From Candidatus Bathyarchaeum sp. (GTDB lineage: Archaea > Thermoproteota > Bathyarchaeia > Bathyarchaeales > Bathyarchaeaceae): a DNA stretch of 41,024 nt. The stretch is from assembly GCA_020344315.1 (NCBI GenBank), contig CP070820.1, positions 793,325-834,348 on the forward strand, read 5' to 3'. This document shows positions 1 through 7,870 of the stretch, one piece after another. The notes under the pieces are model-generated. The model saw only the letters and a list, made by a program, of their open reading frames with translations. It searched no databases and was not told where the DNA came from. The position numbers were made by a program, and so were the translations under genes. Position 1 is the first letter of the stretch; the number at the start of each line of letters is the position of its first letter.

Positions 1-2
1 AA

Positions 3-671
3 GATTTCTCGATCAAAACACGCAAACCTTTGTTTGGTTATGTCCTGAAAGACCTGAAAATTTCCTCAAGAAATCCTGCAACCGCTTTCTTTTTTGCCCT
101 TCCTGTCCTAGAAACTGTTATTGTATCATTTACGATAGCAAACTTTGAGGTTCTGCGGGCTTCCACGTTACTTGTCTCGACGTTCATGGGCGGAATCTTT
201 GTTTTGCTTATGCCTCTTGCCTTGTTGAGTGCAGAGGGAACAGGGCTGGAGTATACCAAAACTTTACCCTTGAATGTTAATAGCATCATAACCTCCAAGG
301 CGCTGATATCCACGTTAACCTATATTCCAGTGCCCCTCGTATTGTTCGTCATGGCATTCCTGAAGTCCCTCTCCTCGCCCCTAACAATTTTCATTCCATT
401 TTTTGTCATATTGGCAATAGCTTCGGCAAGCATCTTTGAGATTCAGCTATTCCTAAGTTCTGTAACCAAAGGAAAAATAGCTGCGCTAATCCATGATCTA
501 AAAAAGCTGATCGTCGGCGTCACAACCCTTCTTATTCCATTAGCTGCCTATGCTGTAGTTTTCCTCATTTCTTTCAGTCACGTTTTTGCAGTTTTGGCTA
601 TGGGCGGAGCAGCAACTTCAGAAATGGCTCTGGCTGTTTACCTGCTTAGGCGCAATAAAAATTGGGTTTAA
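3..671 (+). CDS. Integral membrane protein, C-terminal part (ABC-2-like permease?), cut by window edge
   Basis: The reading frame is open from the first bases of the window to a TAA at 671, so the gene begins to the left. A TTG at position 30 could start a 213-residue product, but the frame continues upstream without a stop, so a truncated larger protein is more likely. The visible part has about six hydrophobic segments separated by short polar loops, including a charged LKDLK segment near its left end and KGK and RRNK near the right. This resembles the permease half of ABC-2 type exporters, but no diagnostic motif is visible. The family is an inference; the membrane location is well supported. 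Confidence 0.6.
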   Translation, partial: DFSIKTRKPLFGYVLKDLKISSRNPATAFFFALPVLETVIVSFTIANFEVLRASTLLVSTFMGGIFVLLMPLALLSAEGTGLEYTKTLPLNVNSIITSKALISTLTYIPVPLVLFVMAFLKSLSSPLTIFIPFFVILAIASASIFEIQLFLSSVTKGKIAALIHDLKKLIVGVTTLLIPLAAYAVVFLISFSHVFAVLAMGGAATSEMALAVYLLRRNKNWV

Positions 672-730
672 GCTGTTGTTTCGACTCTACGAATTTAAGT
701 GCTATTTCACCTATTAGTTTTTGAGAAACA

Positions 731-1798
731 GTGCCAGATGCAGCATGCTTAAAGGTTCCAAAAAAGTTGGGAGAACAAGCCATTCGCCTAGTTACAAATC
801 TTGAACTTTTTAACCGCGAACTGAAGATTCAGCAAGTAGACAACCACCTCTGCATACCTTTAACCGCTGAACCCTTGGCGGCTGTTCTCAAAAAATTCGA
901 GATTAATCTGCAAGATTTCGAGATTTCAGTTCATAACTTTCCTGAACGGGAGAAGCGCCATTTCACTCACTTTGATTTGCTCTCGGACAAACTGCCGCCC
1001 AACATCTTAACTAGAATCCCTAGAGCCATCGATTTTGTAGGCGACATCGCCATAGTCGAGATTCCCCCAGAGCTTGCAGACCACAAAAAGCCAATTGGAG
1101 AAGCACTGCTGAAGGCACACAAGCAGACTAGCACAGTCTTAGCCAAGTCCGGTGCTGTTGAAGGAGTTTACCGTCTAAGAGACTTTGAAGTCATAGCTGG
1201 AGTCCACAAAACTGTCACTGTCTACAGGGAGTATGGTTGCGTGTATCATGTTGACGTTGCCAAAGCCTACTTTTCACCCAGGCTCTCAAGTGAACACAAT
1301 CGCGTTGCTTCGCAGGTGAAAGAGGGAGAAACAGTGGTTGACCTCTTTGCCGGAGTCGGTCCCTTCTCCATTCTGATCGCTAAAAAGTATCCAGCAGTAA
1401 AGGTCTACGCCGTTGACGTGAACCCAGACGCCATAGCCTTCCTAAAAAGAAACGTCTATTTGAACCGTGTTGAAAAGCAGGTTGTTCCGATTCTTGGCGA
1501 CGCTAGGAAAGTGGTCAGAGAAGAGTTAACGGAGGTTGCAGATCGCGTAATCATGAACCTGCCGGAAACGGCTATAGAGTACGTGGATGTAGCATGTGAT
1601 GCCATCAGATCGGACGGTGGTATTATGCATTATTATGGGTTCACAAAAGATTCAGAGCCGTTGGAGAAAGCACGTGTTCGGTTGACCGAAGCCGTGAGAC
1701 GTAGCAACCGGCAATTAAAGAAAATCCTCTTGGCGAAGACCGTTCGAGAGGTTGCTCCTTACACTTGGCAAGTGGTTGTGGATGCTGAAATTCAATAA
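731..1798 (+). CDS. trm5: tRNA (guanine-37 N1)-methyltransferase, Trm5 family
   Basis: Trm5 transfers a methyl group from S-adenosylmethionine to N1 of G37 next to the tRNA anticodon, which prevents frameshifting. The 355-residue length is typical of the archaeal enzyme. The SAM-binding motif DLFAGVGPFS lies near residues 203-213, the acidic strand VYAVDVNPDA follows, and the NLPE catalytic motif (NPP-like in the family) is near residue 276. The N-terminal 150 residues match the D1/D2 region that recognises tRNA. The start is a GTG at 731; no in-frame ATG fits better. The last seven bases overlap the converging DUF371 gene. Archaeal paralogues exist (Trm5a, Trm5b, and Taw22 in wyosine synthesis); I cannot separate them from sequence alone. 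Confidence 0.92.
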   Translation: MPDAACLKVPKKLGEQAIRLVTNLELFNRELKIQQVDNHLCIPLTAEPLAAVLKKFEINLQDFEISVHNFPEREKRHFTHFDLLSDKLPPNILTRIPRAIDFVGDIAIVEIPPELADHKKPIGEALLKAHKQTSTVLAKSGAVEGVYRLRDFEVIAGVHKTVTVYREYGCVYHVDVAKAYFSPRLSSEHNRVASQVKEGETVVDLFAGVGPFSILIAKKYPAVKVYAVDVNPDAIAFLKRNVYLNRVEKQVVPILGDARKVVREELTEVADRVIMNLPETAIEYVDVACDAIRSDGGIMHYYGFTKDSEPLEKARVRLTEAVRRSNRQLKKILLAKTVREVAPYTWQVVVDAEIQ

Positions 1799-2223
1799 TC
1801 TTCTGCGACTAGTGTGACTGTTATTTCTTGATCCCGGTCTTTCATCTTTTCCACAAGCTTTCTTGAAAAGTCGCTGGCAGCATTGTCCGCCTCTATCGCT
1901 AGCGTTCGATTGCATACGTAACTGCTCTTTCTGATCACTAAATCCGTGGGGTGAGTTAATGTTAACTGAGGGCTTCCTTTAGCCTTCACTACCTCTCTCA
2001 GTTCGTTTGCCTCAATCGTTATTGTTATTTGTGTCCCCTCTCTTCTTGCAGCTTGTTTGAATTCGAGTGGCAAATCGGCTGCAGCTCTGGTTGCTTCTAC
2101 AGCTATTATGCAGTCGCCATGCTTCGTAAGGGCTGCATCCTTCGTGATTTCGAAGGTTTTTCTGTGAGTTGCAACTATGTTCTCGTGTCCATGTGCAGAA
2201 AAGACAACAGTTACAGGGTTCAT
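1792..2223 (-). CDS. DUF371 family protein
   Basis: This 143-residue soluble protein matches the archaeal DUF371 family, which has no established function. Recognisable family features are GHENIVATHRKTFEITKD near the N-terminus, the TKHGDCIIAVEA segment, and LTLTHPTDLVIRKSSYVCNRTLAIEADNAA (cited only to show the region, split here as LTLTHP and VIRKS and RTLAI). Family members are about this length, so the gene looks complete. It converges on trm5 and the two share seven bases at their 3' ends, so their transcripts must overlap. No cofactor motif is visible. Confidence 0.85.
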   Translation of the reverse strand: MNPVTVVFSAHGHENIVATHRKTFEITKDAALTKHGDCIIAVEATRAAADLPLEFKQAARREGTQITITIEANELREVVKAKGSPQLTLTHPTDLVIRKSSYVCNRTLAIEADNAASDFSRKLVEKMKDRDQEITVTLVAEDY

Positions 2224-2311
2224 GCTATGACAAAATGGTGTACCTTTCAGATATTCTTTTAGCCTTCACACTAGAAAACGAAATTTGCGCCTTCAGCTGG
2301 CTTGAATCTGA

Positions 2312-2929
2312 TCAGATTTTCTCTACTGGTTGGCGGATGATGGTTTTCCAACGTTCAGGCGGAACCCTTCTTGGGTCCGACATGTAGACTTCATGGTGAA
2401 GACCTCTCATCCTGTAACCGTTCTCCTCGATAAAATCATGCAGCCGCTTGATAGTAGGGCCCTCCTCGGAGTAGGGACCGATGTGCATTATCTGGGTTGA
2501 TAGGCCCTCATAGACGGTTTCTAGCTTGATTTTGTCAGCCTCTTTGATGCCCTTCTTTTCTCTGACTATTTTCTTGATGTCCTCAATCACCTCCTCTGTT
2601 ATGAAGTTGGGAATTCTGATCATGGATTTCCAGTTCCATTCCTCCCTTGGAGGAGCATCAGAAAAGTCAGTTATGGAGGGGTCGTCCCACCACCAGAGAC
2701 CTTCTAGAGTCATGACTGTGAAGTCCTTTCCCTCGGCTTTGCACTTGAACTTGAGCGTATAGGCAACAGAGTACAGAGCATTCAATGCCGCTTGGTAAGC
2801 CGGTCCGCCAGGTGCACCGCGCCCTATTATGGTAACAAACTTGCCCTCTGGAACGTCTATTATGTTGGGTTTCTTGGCGCTGGCTCTGTAAAATTCCTTC
2901 AATTCTTTCTTAAGGTCCAGTTTACTCAT
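2312..2929 (-). CDS. GyrI-like small-molecule-binding domain protein
   Basis: This 205-residue protein resembles the stand-alone GyrI-like family, which shares the SHS2-type fold of GyrI/SbmC and the effector domains of BmrR- and AraC-type regulators. No DNA-binding domain is present. Features that fit are the start DLKKELKEFYRAS, the EGKFVTIIGRGAPGG segment, the tryptophan-rich GLWWWDD region, and the C-terminal HHEVYMSDPRR-PPERWKT segment typical of these proteins. ATG start at 2929. In the known family the fold binds hydrophobic or aromatic small molecules, and some members hydrolyse cyclopropanoids; the ligand here is unknown. It is oriented like its neighbour at 2987-3949, 57 bases upstream, so co-transcription is possible. 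Confidence 0.8.
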   Translation of the reverse strand: MSKLDLKKELKEFYRASAKKPNIIDVPEGKFVTIIGRGAPGGPAYQAALNALYSVAYTLKFKCKAEGKDFTVMTLEGLWWWDDPSITDFSDAPPREEWNWKSMIRIPNFITEEVIEDIKKIVREKKGIKEADKIKLETVYEGLSTQIMHIGPYSEEGPTIKRLHDFIEENGYRMRGLHHEVYMSDPRRVPPERWKTIIRQPVEKI

Positions 2930-2986
2930 GGATAATGTTGGAGTAGGGTAAACTAAAATAATTTTTGCGTGCTCAGGAAAAGAAGG

Positions 2987-3949
2987 TTATTCAAGAACTT
3001 CTATGGAGTCAACTTTTCCGTCGCCGTCGAGGTCGAATCCCTGAATCACAACAGCGAAATTTTCCTCACCAGCAAAGCTCTTTAAAGTCTTCTTCCAGAA
3101 TTTCGTGAGAGCCAACACACACGCCTTTGTTCCAACCGCCTTGTTGCCGGCGAGAACAATCACAATCTTTTCACTGTTCCAAGGGTTAGGTATTCTCGCT
3201 ATTAACCCTATGTTGTCAGCAGTGTAGACCTTTTTGGTTTTTTCTGAAACCAACCCTCCCAAAAGGAACCCATGTTCAGAGGGCATCATGTTAAAGCGTA
3301 TTGGCAAAAATCCGTTTAACTCTTGGGTAATCAGGTTGGTTCCGGGTCCACCCACCAAGATTAGACTGTTGCTTTCCTCCTTCTCAGCCTTCACATCAAC
3401 ATCCAGCTTTATCAGAAAGTCCTCTGGCAAATCCACAAACTGGCCCAGAAAGAGGGTTAGATATGCGACATAGTGGCCGTCTCTGGCTTTAGCCTTGAAG
3501 GGACCGTGAGGGTCAGGGCTTCCTACCACGATTTTTCCGTCAAAAGCGCTGTCTTTGATGAGGGGATTTAGGAATTGTCTCATTTTTTCATCTATGTTAA
3601 TGGTTAGGAAACTGTTGATTTTTTGGTAACCAAAGGGGAGTTCTACTGCTATAGCTGGAAAAGAGGCTTTGTAGTACTTTGCTACGGCACCCTTCCTTTC
3701 CTCCTCTCTAACGACCTTTACCACGCCAGCTTTCGTCAGCTTTCTGATGTGATAGTAGACCTTCTGTTCGTGCACACCCAGTTCCTTAGCGACTTCCATT
3801 GGATACATCTCTTTTTTGCTTAGGAGCTGGAGAATCTTCCAGCTGAGTTTGTGCAACACAGATTTGAGTCTCTCTGGGTCTTCGAAGACTGCTATGTCCT
3901 TAGCCATTAATTGTCTTCTTTCATCGCTGAGCAAACGCTTCTTCTTCAT
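2987..3949 (-). CDS. ArsR-like winged-helix protein fused to an S-layer-like domain with a C-terminal EF-hand motif
   Basis: From ATG 3949 the product has 320 residues. The N-terminal third is a winged helix: SWKILQLLSKKEMYPMEVAK, then LGVHEQKVYYHIRKLTKAGVV as turn and recognition helix. The rest resembles the archaeal S-layer protein family: a VGGPGTN-LITQELN segment, a VLAGNKAVGTKAC segment and a terminal DLDGDGKVDSIE, which fits a 12-residue calcium-binding EF-hand loop. The frame extends upstream to 4063, but a TATA box at 3971-3980 lies 27 bases before ATG 3949, so a leaderless start there is preferred. No signal peptide is seen. The fusion may be a cytoplasmic regulator that borrowed an S-layer fold; its function is unknown. 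Confidence 0.75.
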   Translation of the reverse strand: MKKKRLLSDERRQLMAKDIAVFEDPERLKSVLHKLSWKILQLLSKKEMYPMEVAKELGVHEQKVYYHIRKLTKAGVVKVVREEERKGAVAKYYKASFPAIAVELPFGYQKINSFLTINIDEKMRQFLNPLIKDSAFDGKIVVGSPDPHGPFKAKARDGHYVAYLTLFLGQFVDLPEDFLIKLDVDVKAEKEESNSLILVGGPGTNLITQELNGFLPIRFNMMPSEHGFLLGGLVSEKTKKVYTADNIGLIARIPNPWNSEKIVIVLAGNKAVGTKACVLALTKFWKKTLKSFAGEENFAVVIQGFDLDGDGKVDSIEVLE

Positions 3950-3970
3950 GCGTGGAACTATGACGGGTTC

Positions 3971-3980
3971 TCTTATAAAT
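3971..3980 (-). promoter_or_regulatory. TATA box for the winged-helix/S-layer-like gene
   Basis: On the minus strand this reads ATTTATAAGA, with AT-rich sequence before it. Its centre is 27 bases upstream of ATG 3949, the usual archaeal spacing from TATA box to transcription start, which implies a leaderless mRNA. Confidence 0.6.
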
Positions 3981-4199
3981 ATTATTTTAATGGTTGGCGA
4001 CTGCAACGCCTCACGATGTGCTTTGAGTTTCTGCGACAAAAGCCCTCCCAAACTAGCTTTCAACCATATTTATTTTTTGAAATAATAATCCACAAAATGG
4101 TATATTATTTTTTACTTTCAAATTAGAACGGAATTAATTACATTCTCAATTCGTGAACGCGCAGTTCAAACAACTTGACATGATTTGATGAAAGGTTAA

Positions 4200-4207
4200 T
4201 TTTATTA
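4200..4207 (+). promoter_or_regulatory. TATA-like box before the FUN14 gene
   Basis: TTTTATTA, centred about 26 bases before the ATG at 4230. That spacing predicts transcription starting at the ATG, even though this ATG is not in frame with the FUN14 coding sequence. Confidence 0.45.
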
Positions 4208-4229
4208 GATACGTAGATTGTAGAGAAAA

Positions 4230-4555
4230 ATGGAAGGATAAATCTGGCACTCAGTGAGTCATTTACCCCTATTCTTTTTCAGCTGGTCATAGGTGGAATC
4301 GGCGGATTTTTTATAGGTTACGCCATAAGAAAATTCCTCAAAATTGCTTTGATTCTCGGAGTAGTTATCTTTTCTCTGATATTTTTGGCTTACACAAACG
4401 TGATCAACGTAAATTATGGAGGACTATCCGAAATGACATCAGGATTTGTTAACGCTGTTAATCCGGCGCTAGGTGTGTTTACTCCCCTCTTGGCTCACAT
4501 TCCCTTCATAGTCAGTCTTATCCTTGGCTTGATTATTGGATTCAAAAGGGAATAA
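4230..4555 (+). CDS. FUN14 family small membrane protein, start region out of frame
   Basis: The frame ending at 4555 encodes a protein of about 100 residues matching the FUN14 family: a conserved GGIGGFFIGYAIRKFLKIA segment, a hydrophobic helix with IFSLIFLAY, then INVNYGGLSE and a last membrane helix ending GFKRE. FUN14 proteins are small membrane proteins of unclear role in prokaryotes. The family-specific part begins near 4247, but the frame has no ATG, GTG or TTG between its upstream stop (4214-4216) and the TTG at 4349, which would delete the GG motif and first helix. A leaderless ATG at 4230 is one base out of frame; an added base between 4233 and 4243 would join them. A CTG at 4244 is the alternative start. 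Family call firm, start unresolved. Confidence 0.72.
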
Positions 4556-4609
4556 TATCTAATCGCTATTTGATGCGCTAGCCTAGTATCCATGCCCGCT
4601 CAGTTGTTG

Positions 4610-4960
4610 CTAAGTTGGTGGTTCTTTTCTGATGTATTTCTGCATCTCTTGCCATATAGCTTTTATATCTGCCACTTTGCCAACTATGGGATCCATCTTC
4701 TTGCTCAAGGTTTCAATGCGCAAGACTCCCTTCTTTTTCAAAACTCCTTTTTCGCTATATTGCATTGTTCGGATATCCTCTATTCTTTCTGCGATGACTC
4801 TGTCCTTTTTGAATAGAACCCCCCGTCGTCTATGAAGAAGTATCCTCTGATCGGTTATGTAAAGGAAGAATTGATCGTTGAGAGTTCTAATCTTGCCACT
4901 CTGAAACACCACTGCTTCTCCGGGGTAAAGGAAGTCTGTGAGAACCAAAGTGCTCTCCAT
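4610..4960 (-). CDS. Small PH-domain-like protein
   Basis: This 116-residue soluble protein starts at ATG 4960. It has the layout of a bacterial-type PH domain: an N-terminal LYPGEAVVFQSGKI strand pair, the characteristic LYITDQRILLHRR strand, a DIRTM turn, and alternating strands through GVLRIETLS, then a C-terminal helix (VADIKAIWQEMQKYI). In this broad family the TDQRIL-type segment is common and the domain is thought to bind membranes or proteins. The function here is unknown. It converges with the FUN14 gene and diverges from glmS. Confidence 0.6.
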   Translation of the reverse strand: MESTLVLTDFLYPGEAVVFQSGKIRTLNDQFFLYITDQRILLHRRRGVLFKKDRVIAERIEDIRTMQYSEKGVLKKKGVLRIETLSKKMDPIVGKVADIKAIWQEMQKYIRKEPPT

Positions 4961-5176
4961 TTTCCTTTTGAGTTTCTAGATTCATATTTTTTGCGGTAAA
5001 AAAATGTGAAAACTTAAGTCTTGTGATATAATATGAACCTCTATAACAAAAACTTTAACGGTCCATCTTCAATACAACCAACATTTCTCAAAAACCATTC
5101 CGATTTCTCTTTTAATTCTAAAACAAGTTTCCTAAAAATGCTTATACATGCCTTTCCAGTTTACATAAACTCTCCA

Positions 5177-5193
5177 AGACCGGCTTACGGTCT
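5177..5193 (+). promoter_or_regulatory. Short perfect hairpin in the glmS leader
   Basis: AGACCG and CGGTCT form a six-base-pair stem around a five-base loop, 41 bases before the glmS ATG. A TATA-like CTTATACA near 5150 would place the transcript start close to the base of this hairpin. It is not followed by a T-tract, so it is not an obvious terminator. A role in glmS regulation is only an inference. Confidence 0.35.
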
Positions 5194-5234
5194 GCCCTGT
5201 CAACTTAGAACCTAAGAAATATGAGGAATAAATG

Positions 5235-7058
5235 ATGTGTGGCATATTCGGATGCATCCTACGAACAGGTGAGGCTGCATCGACAATTCATGAAGGCTTA
5301 AAGAAACTTGAGTATCGAGGCTACGATTCCGTCGGAATCGCAACCATCCAAGGACGCCAACTGTTTTTAAAAAAGGATAGAGGAAAAATTGACGAGGTTC
5401 ACGAAATACACAACCTTGATGCTCTTCCCGGTCAACTGGGGATAGGTCATACGCGATGGGCGACCCACGGCGCAGCCTATCAAGAGAATGCTCATCCGCA
5501 TACAGATTGTAAAAATCAGGTTGCTGTGGTTCACAATGGAATTATCGAAAATTTTGTAGAGCTCAAGGCTGAACTTGAAGAGCTTGGGCATACTTTTAGG
5601 TCAAAAACTGACACTGAAGTAATTCCACACCTCATCGAAGAAAAGTTGAAGGAAGGCTTGTCTCTCGTCGAGGCGGTTCGCGAGACCGTGAAGCGATTAG
5701 ACGGTTCTTACGCCATCGCTGTAATCTCTGTTAAAGAACCTGACAAGCTTGTTTGTGCCCGAAAAGAGAGCCCCCTGGTTCTTGGAGTAGCGGAAGACAG
5801 CCTGTACATTGCGTCCGACATTCCCGCTTTTCTACCGAAAACAAACAAATCTGCTATCATTCAGGACGGCGAGATTGCTGTTCTAAGTGATGAGGGATAC
5901 GAAATCCGGAAGACCCTTGATTGGAAACTTGTCACTAGAGAACCTGAGGTTATAGATTGGGCTCCAGAGATGGCTGAGAAACAGGGTTATCCACACTTCA
6001 TGTTGAAGGAAATCCACGAACAACCTCTACGCCTAAGAAACACCCTCAGATTACAGGACCAATACTTGGAGTTGATGACCACCTTCTTAGATCGGGCAGG
6101 AGAAGTTTTCTTGGTGGCCTGCGGAACCTCCTACCACGCCTGTCTGGCAGCATCCTACATGTTCTCTAAAGTGGCTCTTCTAGCAACTCATCCTGTCGTA
6201 GCCTCAGAGTTCGTTGAGCAACATGGGAAATCAGTGAATATCGACAGCACCCTTCTGGTTGTGAGCCAGTCTGGAGAGACCGCTGACACCTTAGCAGCTG
6301 TTGAAAGCGCTAGGCTACGCGCCGCTACTGTTCTGGGGCTCACAAACATTGTCGGTTCCACTCTGACTCGAGTTGCCCGGGTCTATATATCTCAGCAGTC
6401 GGGTCCAGAGATAGGTGTCGCAGCCACGAAAACCTTCACCTCTCAGCTCTCTGTGCTCTCTCAGCTCGCCTTAAGGCTTGCTAAGAAGAGGGGAAAGATT
6501 TCTCATGTAGAGATTGAGAATCTTGAGGAGAAGCTTGAGCAGATACCAGAGATCGTAGAGAGCGTTATCTTAAGTCAAGAGGAAAAGGTAAAACGGTTAG
6601 CTAAAAAATATCGAGGTAAACCGTGCTTCTTCTTTCTGGGAAGGGGAATAAGTTCAGCTGTCGCCTTGGAGGGTAGACTAAAACTCATGGAGATCGCCTA
6701 TCTTCCTTCCCTAGCTTATCCTGCGGGAGAAAGCAAGCACGGTCCAATCAGTCTGGTTGAGTCTGGGTTTCCTGTGGTTTTCGTATGTCCAAAGGACGGC
6801 ACGCATAAAACGGTAATCGGCAACATTATGGAGATGAAGGCTCGCGGCGCTTCCATAATTGTCGTAGTTGAGAAGGGGGATGAGGAGATAAAATCGTTGG
6901 CTGATGATTACTTGGAGGTAGAGACCGGTTTGCCTGAAGTTCTGTCTCCAATACCGTTTGTTGTTCCATTGCAACTCTTCGCTTATTACATGGCAATCGA
7001 GCGAGAATGCGACCCAGACAAGCCCCGAAACTTGGCCAAATCCGTTACTGTGAAATAG
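5235..7058 (+). CDS. glmS: Glutamine-fructose-6-phosphate aminotransferase (isomerizing)
   Basis: GlmS converts fructose-6-phosphate and glutamine to glucosamine-6-phosphate and glutamate, the entry step to UDP-GlcNAc for archaeal surface glycans. Of two adjacent ATGs, 5235 is preferred because it gives MCGIFG, which exposes the catalytic Cys as residue 1 after Met removal. The glutaminase domain covers roughly residues 1-230, with HTRWATHG and the VVHNGIIEN segment. Two SIS isomerase domains follow: VACGTSYHACLA and SQSGETADTLAA in the first, and the second near residues 455-600. The C-terminus DPDKPRNLAKSVTV is the family signature. At 607 residues it is full length. A GAGGA site lies just before the start. 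It may supply the amino sugar for the glycosylation genes in this window. Confidence 0.97.
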   Translation: MCGIFGCILRTGEAASTIHEGLKKLEYRGYDSVGIATIQGRQLFLKKDRGKIDEVHEIHNLDALPGQLGIGHTRWATHGAAYQENAHPHTDCKNQVAVVHNGIIENFVELKAELEELGHTFRSKTDTEVIPHLIEEKLKEGLSLVEAVRETVKRLDGSYAIAVISVKEPDKLVCARKESPLVLGVAEDSLYIASDIPAFLPKTNKSAIIQDGEIAVLSDEGYEIRKTLDWKLVTREPEVIDWAPEMAEKQGYPHFMLKEIHEQPLRLRNTLRLQDQYLELMTTFLDRAGEVFLVACGTSYHACLAASYMFSKVALLATHPVVASEFVEQHGKSVNIDSTLLVVSQSGETADTLAAVESARLRAATVLGLTNIVGSTLTRVARVYISQQSGPEIGVAATKTFTSQLSVLSQLALRLAKKRGKISHVEIENLEEKLEQIPEIVESVILSQEEKVKRLAKKYRGKPCFFFLGRGISSAVALEGRLKLMEIAYLPSLAYPAGESKHGPISLVESGFPVVFVCPKDGTHKTVIGNIMEMKARGASIIVVVEKGDEEIKSLADDYLEVETGLPEVLSPIPFVVPLQLFAYYMAIERECDPDKPRNLAKSVTVK

Positions 7059-7087
7059 ACAAACACTCCTAGATTGATTGGAATTCA

Positions 7088-7747
7088 ATGAGTTTGTGGA
7101 GGTCGTTTGATAAATTGAAGGCTGCGGGTCTCTTTTCTGGTGGCAAAGATTCCCTCTATGCCGTATATCTCGCTGAAAGACAAGGTGTCACTGTTGAGCA
7201 TCTGATAAGTCTGGTTCCGAGTCTTCCATGGCCATCTCCTCATGGGGAGAATATGGAAGCTTTAAAGATTTTAGCGAGGTCCATGGGGAGAAATCATATA
7301 ATCGTAGATTATCAAGGAATGGAAAATTTCGTTGAGGCGCTCAAGGGCTTAGAGGTCGATGCTTTGGTGGCGGGTGACATCCTTGTTGAGGCGCATCTGA
7401 CATTCCTTCAGGATGTCTGTAATAAAGTTGGTTTGAAGTTGCTTGAGCCCATATATGGCAGAGACACATCAGAGCTTTTCCATGAAATATTCGGTTTAGA
7501 ATTCAAGGCTTTGATAACGGGTGTAGACCTGAAATTTTTGGGAGTAGAGTGGCTGGGATTCACCATTAGTAAAGAGACTGCCGCCACCTTTCTCTCGAAG
7601 ATAGGAAGTGTCGACCCTTTGGGTGAGAACGGGGAGTTTCATACGCTTGTCCTTGAATGCCCACTATACGCCAAATCCTTCAAGGTAAAGTCTGCAGAGA
7701 GGAAGGTTGCGAAGGGCATGGCTTATCTTAATGTGTCAATTGTGTAG
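7088..7747 (+). CDS. dph6: Diphthine-ammonia ligase (Dph6 type PP-loop ATPase)
   Basis: Dph6 catalyses the last step of diphthamide formation on elongation factor 2, amidating diphthine with ammonia and ATP. The 219-residue protein has the PP-loop SGGKDS at residues 17-22, which binds ATP, and the family-defining DPLGENGEFHT near residues 176-186. The interior VAGDILVEAHLTFLQDVC and LLEPIYGRD segments also fit. ATG 7088 is the annotated start; a TTG at 7115 would give a start closer to the usual archaeal N-terminus (KAAGLFSGGK), so the first nine residues are uncertain. It follows glmS by 29 bases and may be co-transcribed. Related MJ0570-type proteins are the only serious alternative. Confidence 0.88.
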   Translation: MSLWRSFDKLKAAGLFSGGKDSLYAVYLAERQGVTVEHLISLVPSLPWPSPHGENMEALKILARSMGRNHIIVDYQGMENFVEALKGLEVDALVAGDILVEAHLTFLQDVCNKVGLKLLEPIYGRDTSELFHEIFGLEFKALITGVDLKFLGVEWLGFTISKETAATFLSKIGSVDPLGENGEFHTLVLECPLYAKSFKVKSAERKVAKGMAYLNVSIV

Positions 7748-7817
7748 ACTTCTGTCTGGCTATGTTAGACACGTGTAAATTCTTTCTGGTGGAGTGGTTG
7801 TGTGCGTTTTTTCGGAA

Positions 7818-7828
7818 CTTTTATATAG
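7818..7828 (+). promoter_or_regulatory. TATA box for the btuF-like gene
   Basis: CTTTTATATAG. Transcription would begin near 7850, downstream of the GTG at 7829. That rules out 7829 as the translation start and favours GTG 7871, which has a GAAGGTG Shine-Dalgarno site at 7856-7862. Confidence 0.6.
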
Positions 7829-7870
7829 GTGTTTGGATGGATTATCCATCCTGAAGAAGGTGCAGAACCA

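Noticed and set aside
4349-4555. TTG 4349 as the start of the FUN14 gene
   Set aside because: It would remove the conserved GGIGGF segment and the first membrane helix, which are clearly encoded in the same frame upstream.
5033-5215. A 60-codon frame upstream of glmS
   Set aside because: Low-complexity Asn/Ser/Phe composition, no ribosome-binding site, and it covers the glmS promoter and leader hairpin.
7829-7870. GTG 7829 as the start of the btuF-like gene
   Set aside because: It overlaps the TATA box at 7818-7828, so it lies before the predicted transcript start; GTG 7871 has a proper ribosome-binding site.
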